Below, one piece after another: positions 1-5,340 of a stretch of 5,429 bases of DNA (its first letter is position 1; the number at the start of each line of letters is the position of its first letter). Location: NCBI GenBank assembly GCA_036505485.1, contig DASXTK010000039.1, positions 1-5,429 of the forward strand. Reading direction: 5' to 3'. Under the pieces are notes generated by a model that was not told where the DNA came from, did not search any database, and saw only the letters and a list, made by a program, of their open reading frames with translations. The stretch is from DASXTK01 sp036505485 (GTDB lineage: Bacteria; Actinomycetota; Acidimicrobiia; Acidimicrobiales; VFJN01). Made by a program: the position numbers and the translations under genes.

Positions 1-1
1 G

Positions 2-196
2 CAGTTCCAGACCTTCCTGGACATCTTCGCCAACCCCGATTCCCACTACAAGGACGTGACCGTTCTCGGGGCGACCGACCAGGAGTTGGTGGACGATTTC
101 GGCCAGCGCTGGCAGTCCGGGGAGATCGACGACCTGCAAGCGGGGCTGGAGGCGCTGGCCGAACAGATCGACGCGGAGCTGGCCCAAGTCGACTGA
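2..196 (+). CDS. ABC transporter solute-binding protein, C-terminal 64 residues (partial)
   Basis: The window opens inside this gene, in the frame starting at base 2, and the gene ends with TGA at 194-196. The visible tail includes FQTFLDIFANPDSHYKD near its start, then LGATDQELVDDFGQRWQSG, and a helix ending AEQIDAELAQVD. It is acidic and helical, as in the C-terminal lobe of family 1 extracellular solute-binding proteins, and the final helix resembles the 'L..AA.QIDAEL' endings of that group. In that family the protein is secreted, usually as a lipoprotein, and delivers a sugar to a membrane permease pair. The N-terminus, signal peptide and ligand pocket lie outside the window, so the substrate cannot be named. 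The assignment rests mainly on position, because two CUT1 permease genes follow in the same direction after a gap of about 37 bases. The frame is certain, the family likely and the substrate unknown. Confidence 0.75.
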   Translation, partial: QFQTFLDIFANPDSHYKDVTVLGATDQELVDDFGQRWQSGEIDDLQAGLEALAEQIDAELAQVD

Positions 197-217
197 CCGA
201 CACCCGTTCTTTGGTGC

Positions 218-236
218 GGAAAGGGGTGACCAGATC
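218..236 (+). promoter_or_regulatory. Shine-Dalgarno sequence followed by ATC at the expected permease start
   Basis: GGAAAGGGGTGACC (218-231) is close to the AAGGAGGTGA consensus. Seven bases after its GGGG comes ATC at 234-236, in frame with the permease. Reading from this codon gives xAATKLTPKRRARRR, a typical basic cytoplasmic leader before the first membrane helix. The frame has no ATG, GTG or TTG between 196 and 312. The GTG at 226 is out of frame and hits TGA after eight codons. ATC is therefore either a rare non-canonical start or an ATG altered by one base. Confidence 0.55.
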
Positions 237-311
237 GCAGCCACCAAGCTGACCCCGAAGCGGCGGGCCCGCCGGCGCGCCGCCCGCCGCTACCGGACGG
301 CCACCACGTTC

Positions 312-1202
312 ATGGCGCCGTGGATCATCGGCTTCTCGGTCTTCATCCTCTATCCGATGGTGGCCAGCCTCTACTACTCGTTCACCAACTACGACCTGCT
401 GTCCGACCCCAAGTGGGTGGGGTTGGACAACTACCGCTTCATGTTCACCGAGGACCCGCGGTACTGGCAGGCCATGCGCAACACCCTGTGGATCATCGCG
501 ATCGGCGTTCCCTTGCAGGCCCTGGTGGCGCTGGGGACCGCCATGCTGCTGACCCGCCCCAAGCGGGGCGGCAAGGTCTACCGGACGTTCTTCTTCCTGC
601 CGAGGATGGCCCCGCCGGTGGCCGCGGCGCTGGCGTTCGTCTTCGTGTTCAACCCGGTCACCGGGCCGGTCAACCAGGGACTCACAACCGCCGGCCTCCA
701 CGACCCGCCGCTGTGGTTCTTCAGCCCGGCGTGGTCGAAGTGGGGGCTGGTGTTCCTGGGGATGTGGGGCATGGGCCAGACCATGATCATCTACCTGGCC
801 GGGCTGCTCGACGTGCCCCGCCAGCTCTACGAGGCCGCCGACATCGAGGGCGCCAGCGGCTGGCAGAAGTTCCGCTTCGTGACGCTGCCGACCATCTCCC
901 CCGCCATCCTGTTCTCGGCCGTCACCGGGGTGATCTACGGGTTTCAGTACTTCACCGAGGCCTACGTGGCCAGCTTCGCCGTAGCCGGGGATCCGACCGG
1001 CTCGGCCGCCGGGGACGTGGGAAGCCCCCGGGGCTCGATGCTCTTCTACTCGCTGTACCTCTACGTGCGCGGGTTCACCGACTTCCGGATGGGCTACGCC
1101 TCGGCCATGGCCTGGGTTCTGTTCCTGATCACCATGGCCTGCACCATCCTGCTCATCCGGCTGTCGCGCCGCTGGGTCCACTACGCGGGCGGCCTCCGAT
1201 GA
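312..1202 (+). CDS. Carbohydrate ABC transporter permease, MalF/UgpA type (coding probably begins at 234)
   Basis: This is an inner-membrane subunit of a CUT1-family sugar importer, which forms a heterodimeric channel with the next gene product. From the first canonical start (ATG 312) it has 296 residues. Helix 1 starts at once (APWIIGFSVFILYPMVASLYY), followed by helices near 58-80, 92-114, 144-165, 198-217 and 262-284. The cytoplasmic EAA loop that docks on the ATPase is clear at 174-193 (EAADIEGASGWQKF...TLP). The loop at about 225-245 (AGDPTGSAAGDVGSPRGS) is of a kind seen in this family. The frame stays open upstream and encodes an arginine-rich stretch (KLTPKRRARRRAARRYRTATTF) that suits the cytosolic leader. 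The biological start is therefore probably at 234, giving 322 residues, although the codon there is ATC. ATG 312 has only weak ribosome-binding sequence and would remove the leader. The stop overlaps the next start (ATGA, 1199-1202). Family assignment is secure; the start and the substrate are not. Confidence 0.93.
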   Translation: MAPWIIGFSVFILYPMVASLYYSFTNYDLLSDPKWVGLDNYRFMFTEDPRYWQAMRNTLWIIAIGVPLQALVALGTAMLLTRPKRGGKVYRTFFFLPRMAPPVAAALAFVFVFNPVTGPVNQGLTTAGLHDPPLWFFSPAWSKWGLVFLGMWGMGQTMIIYLAGLLDVPRQLYEAADIEGASGWQKFRFVTLPTISPAILFSAVTGVIYGFQYFTEAYVASFAVAGDPTGSAAGDVGSPRGSMLFYSLYLYVRGFTDFRMGYASAMAWVLFLITMACTILLIRLSRRWVHYAGGLR

Positions 1203-2044
1203 CGACGACCGCGGCCGTGCGTCGGCGCCGGGTCCTGATCGAGATCGGCAACCACGCGATGCTCATCGCCGCCAGCGCGGTGTTCCTGACGCCGTTCGTG
1301 TTCATCGTGCTCACGTCGCTGATGACCGATGACCAGGCGTTGACCCCGGCGATCTGGCCGCGTCCGTTCCGCTTCTCGAACTACTCGGACGTTTTCACGC
1401 AGATTCCCCTCCTGCGGTACACGTGGAACACCTGGGTGATCGCCTCGTTGTCGACCGTCGGGGTGGTCGTGTCGTGCGTACCGGTGGCCTATGCCCTGTC
1501 CCGGCTGCAGTGGAGGGGCCGACAGGTGGCGTTCCTGCTCGTCCTGTCGACGATCATGCTGCCGTTCCAGGTCACCGTGGTTCCCCTCTACGTCATCTTC
1601 ACCCGCTTCGGCTGGATCGGGTCGATGAAGCCGCTGATCGTGCCGTTGTTCTTCGGCGACGCGTTCTCGATCTTCCTGCTGCGGCAGTTCTTCCTGACCA
1701 TCCCCGAGGAGCTGCTGGACGCGGCCCGGGTCGACGGAGCCAACGAGTTCCGGGTCATGGCCAGCGTGGTCGTGCCGCTGGCCAAGCCGGCCATCGCCGC
1801 GGTGGCTCTGTTCCAGTTCCTCTATGCCTGGAACGACTTCTTCGCGCCTCTGCTCTATCTGGTGGAGAACAAGGACCTGTGGACCCTCTCGCTGGGGCTG
1901 TCGGACTTCCGCGGCCAGTTCCACACCCAGTGGAACCTCACGATGGCGGCCTCGGTGCTGTTCATGCTGCCGGTGATCCTGCTCTTCTTCGCGGCCCAAC
2001 GGGTCTTCGTCGAGGGCGTCACCCTCACCGGCGTGAAGGGCTGA
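1199..2044 (+). CDS. Carbohydrate ABC transporter permease, MalG/UgpE type
   Basis: This is the second membrane subunit of the CUT1 sugar importer, 281 residues, of normal family length. The ATG lies within an ATGA overlap with the upstream permease, which implies translational coupling and settles the start although the frame is open far upstream. A basic leader (VRRRRVLIEIGN) precedes helix 1 (about 20-41). Further helices lie near 77-100, 108-133, 145-165, 192-215 and 246-268. The EAA loop is at about 170-193 (PEELLDAARVDGANEF...VPLAKPA) and contacts the nucleotide-binding subunit. The C-terminus reads FVEGVTLTGVKG, a common ending of MalG-like proteins. No ATPase gene follows: the next gene is a regulator with its own promoter. 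The complex probably uses an ATPase encoded elsewhere, as with the shared MsiK-type ATPases of actinobacteria (inference). The substrate is unknown. Confidence 0.95.
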   Translation: MTTTAAVRRRRVLIEIGNHAMLIAASAVFLTPFVFIVLTSLMTDDQALTPAIWPRPFRFSNYSDVFTQIPLLRYTWNTWVIASLSTVGVVVSCVPVAYALSRLQWRGRQVAFLLVLSTIMLPFQVTVVPLYVIFTRFGWIGSMKPLIVPLFFGDAFSIFLLRQFFLTIPEELLDAARVDGANEFRVMASVVVPLAKPAIAAVALFQFLYAWNDFFAPLLYLVENKDLWTLSLGLSDFRGQFHTQWNLTMAASVLFMLPVILLFFAAQRVFVEGVTLTGVKG

Positions 2045-2073
2045 GTGTCCGCCCAGGAACTCCCGGGAACTGC

Positions 2074-2111
2074 TTGACAGCAACTACTTCGCAATACAGA
2101 GTACTGTGTTG
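2074..2111 (+). promoter_or_regulatory. Promoter of the padR-HAAS operon, probably leaderless
   Basis: A perfect -35 box TTGACA lies at 2074-2079. Seventeen bases further, CAGAGT (2097-2102) is a moderate -10 box that keeps the A at position 2 and the T at position 6. The predicted transcription start falls at about 2109-2111, on or beside the GTG start codon at 2111. No Shine-Dalgarno sequence precedes that GTG, which fits a leaderless mRNA, a common form in actinobacteria. Confidence 0.6.
2085..2108. promoter_or_regulatory. Operator-like dyads over the padR promoter
   Basis: TACT at 2085-2088 and AGTA at 2100-2103 are the ends of a 19-base dyad centred on 2094, with 6 of 9 base pairs symmetric. 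A second dyad, CAGAGTACTGTG (2097-2108), has 5 of 6 pairs symmetric and contains the palindrome AGTACT. Both cover the -10 region and start site. PadR proteins bind dyads as dimers and often repress their own promoters, so autorepression here is a reasonable inference, not shown. Confidence 0.5.
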
Positions 2112-2446
2112 TGGACACAACCCAGCTGCTCAAGGGGGTCCTCGACCTCGCGGTCCTCGCGGTCGTGGGCGAGTCCGACGGCTACGGCTACGACGTGGTC
2201 CGACGGCTGCGGGAGGCCGGCCTGGAGGAGGTGGGCGACGCCTCGGTCTATGGGACACTCCGCCGGCTGTTCGATGCCGGGGCCCTCAACTCGTATGTGG
2301 TGCCCTCCGACGAGGGTCCCCACCGCAAGTACTACGGACTCAACGAACGGGGCCACGAGCTGCTGGCCACCATGACCAAACGCTGGCAGGGCTTCGCAGA
2401 CACGCTCGACCGCGTGGTCGGTAGCGATCGGAAGGGACAGGCATGA
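2111..2446 (+). CDS. PadR-family transcriptional regulator
   Basis: This is a 111-residue DNA-binding repressor with the winged-helix fold of the PadR family. LLKGVLDLAVLAVVG (6-20) and GYGYDVVRRLREAGLEEV (24-41) form the first helices. DASVYGTLRRLFDAGAL (43-59) matches the family's recognition-helix region. SYVVPSDEGPHRKYYGLNERGHELL (61-85) is the wing and the start of the C-terminal helix, including the characteristic RKYYGLN. The short C-terminal helix (about 85-105) matches the small PadR class that dimerises through it. The start is GTG 2111, which gives MDTTQLLKG, a common beginning of this group; there is no Shine-Dalgarno sequence, consistent with a leaderless message. The stop overlaps the next ATG by four bases (2443-2446), so the two proteins are coupled. 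In the family, ligand binding or a partner protein relieves repression; the effector here is unknown. Confidence 0.95.
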   Translation: MDTTQLLKGVLDLAVLAVVGESDGYGYDVVRRLREAGLEEVGDASVYGTLRRLFDAGALNSYVVPSDEGPHRKYYGLNERGHELLATMTKRWQGFADTLDRVVGSDRKGQA

Positions 2447-3495
2447 GTACCAGCACGACCGGCGTCGACGGCGACGCCCTCCCCTATGTCGAGGCGGTCC
2501 TGTCCCGGGTGGCCGGCCTGCCCACCGAGCGCCGAGCCGAGCTGGTCGACGACCTGCGCCAGCATCTGACCGAGCTTGCCGCCGAGCCCGGTCCCCCGCT
2601 GGCCGAGCGTCTCGGCCCGCCGGCCGAGTTCGCCGACGAGTACCTGTCGTCGGCCGGTGTGGAGGTTCCTCCGGCCCGGACCCGGCCCCGACCGGTCAGG
2701 ACCCTGCGGGGCTGGCTGCGCGAGCTGGGGGAACACAGCGCAGTCCGGGCGGTGTTGGACTACCTCCCCGAGCTTCGCCCGGCCTGGCTGGTGGCCCGGG
2801 GCTACCTCGTGGTCGCGGCGTTCGCCGGGCTCAGCGACCACGACGTCTTCCCCTTCCCCGACGTGGGCCTGCCCGGCGGCCGGTTCAGCGGCACCCTTCT
2901 GGCTCTGGCCGCGGGGGCCGGATCCGTGGCCCTGGCCCGGGCTGCGGCCGAGGGCCGTCGGCTCCGTTGGGACATCGCCCTCACCGGAGTCGGCATCCTC
3001 GCCGCCGGCATCGTGGCCATCGATGGCATGGGGGACGGTCCCAACCGCGACGCCTACGCCTCCGAGGGCGACTCCTACGTCCAAGACGACTACAAGCCGC
3101 CCGGACAGGTGATCTCGGCCGAGGGCACCGTCATCACCAACCTCTTCGTGTACGACGCCCAGGGCAACCTGCTCCAGGGGGTGTACGTGTTCGACCAGGA
3201 CGGCCTGCCGGTCTCGACGCCCGCGTCGTTCGATCCGGAGCTCAGGACCACTGTTCCGCTGGACGCCGACGGCAACGTCATCACCAACCAGTATCCCCAG
3301 CTCGAGGAGCGGATCCTGTACGGCGCCGACGGCGCCCACGCCTTGAAGATCCCCCCGCCCCTGCCGATCATTCCCCGGCTGCCCGCTCCTCCGATGAGCC
3401 CGTCCACCACCATCGTTGGCGACCCGGGCCCGCCCGCAGCGACGACCACCACGACATTGACCCCGCCTCCGACCACCGCCCCGGCCCCCGGCTGA
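2443..3495 (+). CDS. HAAS-domain membrane protein, cotranscribed with padR
   Basis: This 350-residue protein is translationally coupled to padR by an ATGA overlap, with a good ribosome binding site (GAAGGGA, 2431-2437). Residues 12-72 (YVEAVLSRVAGLPTERRAEL, then DDLRQHL, then ERLGPPAEFADEYL) form the helical HAAS-like domain that commonly accompanies PadR regulators. A basic linker (79-95) leads to about three hydrophobic segments near 114-131, 147-168 and 176-195. The remainder is probably outside the membrane. It carries ITNLFVYDAQGNLLQGVYVFDQDG (231-254), a motif I associate with PadR-linked HAAS proteins, and then a partial repeat of VITN at 279-282. It ends in a tail rich in proline and threonine (304-350). 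The topology suggests that it senses or responds at the envelope and signals to PadR through the cytosolic HAAS domain. That role is inferred from gene pairing. A strong hairpin follows the stop. Confidence 0.85.
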   Translation: MSTSTTGVDGDALPYVEAVLSRVAGLPTERRAELVDDLRQHLTELAAEPGPPLAERLGPPAEFADEYLSSAGVEVPPARTRPRPVRTLRGWLRELGEHSAVRAVLDYLPELRPAWLVARGYLVVAAFAGLSDHDVFPFPDVGLPGGRFSGTLLALAAGAGSVALARAAAEGRRLRWDIALTGVGILAAGIVAIDGMGDGPNRDAYASEGDSYVQDDYKPPGQVISAEGTVITNLFVYDAQGNLLQGVYVFDQDGLPVSTPASFDPELRTTVPLDADGNVITNQYPQLEERILYGADGAHALKIPPPLPIIPRLPAPPMSPSTTIVGDPGPPAATTTTTLTPPPTTAPAPG

Positions 3496-3499
3496 GGCG

Positions 3500-3548
3500 G
3501 GCCCTGCCCCCGGGGTTGCTCCTGGACAGTCACCCCGGGGGTGGGGCC
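3500..3548 (+). terminator. Hairpin terminator after the padR-HAAS operon
   Basis: Bases 3500-3516 and 3532-3548 form a 17-pair stem around a 15-base loop, beginning five bases after the HAAS stop. All positions pair as Watson-Crick except two adjacent U-G wobbles in the plus-strand RNA (3505 with 3543, 3506 with 3542). On the minus-strand RNA these become A-C mismatches, so the hairpin favours plus-strand termination. No U-tract follows, as is common in GC-rich actinobacteria. The right arm lies inside the end of the convergent ankyrin gene. Confidence 0.6.
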
Positions 3549-4522
3549 TCCAGCAGCGTTGCGATCTCGGGATGACCCGCGGCTCGGGCCGCTTCGGCGG
3601 GGGTTCTGACCCCGGCTCGGACCGTTGGCGCGGGGCTGGCGCCTCGGGCCAGGAGCAGCTCGACCATGGCCCGGTCCCCCCGAACCGCGGCGGCGTAGAC
3701 GGCGCTGAACGCCTCGTCGCTCACCAGGTTGGGGTCGGCACCGGCGTCGAGCAGCCGGGTGGCGATCTCGTCCTGGCTCTGCCACGCCGCGCCGATCAGT
3801 GGCGGCACGTTGTCGATCTCGTCGGACCGGGGCTCCGGAAGGAGGTTCCTGGGCTGGGTGGAGCTGGAGGAGTCGAGGGCACCGGTCTGCACGAAGGTGA
3901 TGAACACGCTCGGCACCCGCCCGCCGTGGTTCGGATCGGCTCCCCGGCTCTCCAGCAGATCCACCAGCGATCGCCGCCCGCTCCAGGCTGCGTACAACAG
4001 CGGGGACGGGCCCTTGGCTCCGCCGTTGGGATCGGCGCCGTGGTCGAGCAACAAGGTGACCACCTGGTCCCGTCGAGGGTCGCTCGGCGCCGGTGACAGG
4101 TCGGGGAGCCCGAGGATGCCCGAATGCGTCCCGACCGCGGCACCGACGTCGTCGGGCTGGGGCTGGGCTCCGGAGTCGAGCAGCACGGTCACGGCCTCGA
4201 CCTCGCTGGCTTGGGAGGCGCAGAACAGCGCGGTCACACCGGCGACCTCGAGGTTGGGGTCGGTTCCGCCGCGGAGCTCCTGGGCCACGACGTCCGCTCT
4301 CCCCTTGGCCGCGGCCGAGATCATCCGGTTGTGGGACTCGGTGCAATCGTCGGTGGGGTTCGGGAGGTGGAGCTCGAGATCGCCGAGCGAGCCGACCAAG
4401 GCGATGCACCCCGCCCCGAGCAGGACCAGGCAGATGGCGACACCGATGGCCACGATCAACAGCGCCCGACCACAGCCCGATCTGGCCGGCTCGGTGTAGC
4501 CGGTGTACGGGTCCACCTCCAT
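3530..4522 (-). CDS. Membrane-anchored ankyrin-repeat protein
   Basis: The product has 330 residues from ATG 4522, which is preceded at five bases by the strong ribosome binding sequence GGGGGTGAGG. An in-frame GTG at 4546 would add eight residues but has poorer support. A short cytosolic tail (1-18) precedes one hydrophobic helix (about 19-45, GRALLIVAIGVAICLVLLGA). The rest should lie outside the membrane. Ankyrin repeats occur at about 66-92, 97-123, 126-166, 173-198, 240-265, 272-299 and 307-325, with GADPN loop motifs at 162-166, 194-198 and 261-265. Repeat 3 and the span 200-240 hold insertions. Cys60 and Cys101 could form a disulfide. Ankyrin repeats bind other proteins, but no partner is evident. 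The gene converges on the padR-HAAS operon and diverges from the response regulator. Function is unknown; fold and anchoring are well supported. Confidence 0.88.
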   Translation of the reverse strand: MEVDPYTGYTEPARSGCGRALLIVAIGVAICLVLLGAGCIALVGSLGDLELHLPNPTDDCTESHNRMISAAAKGRADVVAQELRGGTDPNLEVAGVTALFCASQASEVEAVTVLLDSGAQPQPDDVGAAVGTHSGILGLPDLSPAPSDPRRDQVVTLLLDHGADPNGGAKGPSPLLYAAWSGRRSLVDLLESRGADPNHGGRVPSVFITFVQTGALDSSSSTQPRNLLPEPRSDEIDNVPPLIGAAWQSQDEIATRLLDAGADPNLVSDEAFSAVYAAAVRGDRAMVELLLARGASPAPTVRAGVRTPAEAARAAGHPEIATLLEAPPPG

Positions 4523-4662
4523 CGCCTCACCCCCGATCAAGGCCACGGTAGTTCCACGGCACCTGAAGCTGAGCTGACACCTACCCCCATCCTGTTCAGG
4601 CCAGGTTCAGGGGACCAGACTCAGCATCAGAGGTACCCCAGACCCGAATCCGAGGGACGTCG
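4523..4662. promoter_or_regulatory. Divergent control region between the ankyrin gene and the response regulator
   Basis: This 140-base gap separates two outward-facing genes and should hold both promoters. I see no convincing -35/-10 pair for the regulator. For the ankyrin gene a weak minus-strand -10 candidate, TACCGT (4550 down to 4545), has no good -35. Ribosome binding sites lie at both edges: GGGGGTGAGG for the ankyrin gene and GAGGGA (4652-4657) five bases before the GTG of the regulator. The repeats inside are listed separately. Confidence 0.6.
4562..4611 (+). promoter_or_regulatory. TTCAGG repeat cluster, probable response-regulator operator
   Basis: GTTCAGG occurs at 4594-4600 and again at 4605-4611, exactly 11 bases apart, which puts both copies on one face of the helix. 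An inverted copy, CCTGAA, lies at 4562-4567. OmpR/PhoB-family regulators typically bind as head-to-tail dimers to direct repeats with a period of about 11 bases, and this site is about 50 bases upstream of such a regulator. Autoregulation, and possible control of the divergent ankyrin gene, is inference. Confidence 0.6.
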
Positions 4663-5211
4663 GTGAAGCTGTTGCTGATCGAGGACGACCGCAAGATCGC
4701 CACCGCGGTCAAGCGCGGGCTGGAGGCCGAGGGGTTCTCCGTCGAGGTGGCTTTCGACGGCAACGACGGGCTGTGGCGGGCCACCGAGGGGAGCTACGAC
4801 CTGATCGTGCTGGACATCCTGCTGCCAGGGCGCAACGGCTTCCAGATCTGCGACGAGCTGCGGACCGCCGACATCTGGACGCCGATCCTGATGCTGACGG
4901 CCAAGGACGGCGACCTCGACGAGGCCGAGGCCCTGGACACCGGGGCCGACGACTTCCTGACCAAGCCGTTCTCGTTCGTGGTCCTCACCGCCCGGCTGCG
5001 GGCCCTGCTGCGGCGGGGGGCGCCGGCCCGCCCGTCGGTCCTCACCGCCGGCGATCTGCGCCTCGACCCCGCCTCCCACATGGCCTGGCGGGGCGACACC
5101 GAGATCAGCCTCACCGCCCGGGAGTTCGCCCTCCTCGAGTACCTCATGCGCCGGGCCGGCCAGGTGGCGGGCAAGAACGAGATCGTCGAGCACGTCTGGG
5201 ATCCGGCCTAG
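4663..5211 (+). CDS. OmpR/PhoB-family response regulator, cut short by an in-frame TAG
   Basis: Start GTG 4663 follows GAGGGA at five bases. The receiver domain (1-117) is complete: acidic pocket E7-D8-D9, phosphoacceptor D51 in VLDILLPGRNG, T79, switch residue F98 in ADDFLTKPF, and K101. After a short linker comes the winged-helix DNA-binding domain, with its platform at about 128-150 (LTAGDLRLDPASHMAWRGD) and helices in LTAREFALLEYLMRRAGQV (150-168) and KNEIVEHVWDPA (171-182). TAG then occurs at codon 183. Family members are usually about 220-240 residues, so 182 is short by the recognition helix and C-terminal hairpin, which are still encoded downstream in the same frame. The 182-residue product could accept phosphate but should not bind DNA. 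The full 225-codon frame ends at 5340 and overlaps a histidine kinase start. It is either a fresh pseudogene, a sequence error, or read through. Confidence 0.9.
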   Translation: MKLLLIEDDRKIATAVKRGLEAEGFSVEVAFDGNDGLWRATEGSYDLIVLDILLPGRNGFQICDELRTADIWTPILMLTAKDGDLDEAEALDTGADDFLTKPFSFVVLTARLRALLRRGAPARPSVLTAGDLRLDPASHMAWRGDTEISLTAREFALLEYLMRRAGQVAGKNEIVEHVWDPA

Positions 5212-5340
5212 GACGGCGATTCCAACATCGTCGAGGTCTACGTGGGCTACCTGCGACGCTAGGTCGACGTCCCCTTCGGCCGTCGGGCCATCCAGACGGT
5301 GCGGGGCGTCGGCTACCGCCTCGCTCCCGATGGCGGCTGA
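5209..5340 (+). pseudogene. Response regulator C-terminus beyond the TAG codons
   Basis: After TAG 5209-5211 the same frame reads DGDSNIVEVYVGYLRR, then a second TAG at 5260-5262, then VDVPFGRRAIQTVRGVGYRL and TGA at 5338-5340. This is the recognition helix and beta-hairpin of an OmpR-type effector domain, with no other damage. From the family pattern, the first TAG stands where Tyr or Phe is expected (A-x-DGDSN) and the second where Lys or Arg is expected (LRR-x-VD). TAC to TAG and AAG to TAG are single changes. Without the TAG codons the protein would be 225 residues, a normal length. Confidence 0.85.

Noticed and set aside
226..252. GTG at 226 as start of the first permease
   Set aside because: It is out of frame with the permease, meets TGA after eight codons, and sits inside the ribosome binding sequence itself.
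2056..2071. Repeated GGAACT with a TCCCGGGA palindrome just before the padR -35 box
   Set aside because: It is too short and common at this GC content to call an operator or terminator without comparison to relatives.
1181..2083. A 300-codon minus-strand frame opposite the second permease
   Set aside because: Composition is typical antisense shadow of GC-rich coding DNA (runs of H, R, E, Q), and the plus strand has recognised permease motifs.
1423..2424. A 333-codon plus-strand frame spanning permease 2 and padR
   Set aside because: Low-complexity arginine/glycine-rich shadow that runs across a promoter and two well-defined genes.
2332..3339. A 335-codon minus-strand frame opposite the HAAS gene
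   Set aside because: It has no recognisable domain and crosses the padR-HAAS junction. The plus-strand genes have start sites, coupling and family motifs.
3090..4409. A 439-codon open frame on the minus strand, longer than the ankyrin gene it overlaps
   Set aside because: It reads as arginine- and proline-rich noise and lies out of frame over a gene with clear ankyrin repeats, a membrane helix and a ribosome binding site.
4523..4546. GTG 4546 as start of the ankyrin protein
   Set aside because: ATG 4522 has a much stronger ribosome binding sequence at correct spacing. The extra eight residues would be encoded by that sequence.
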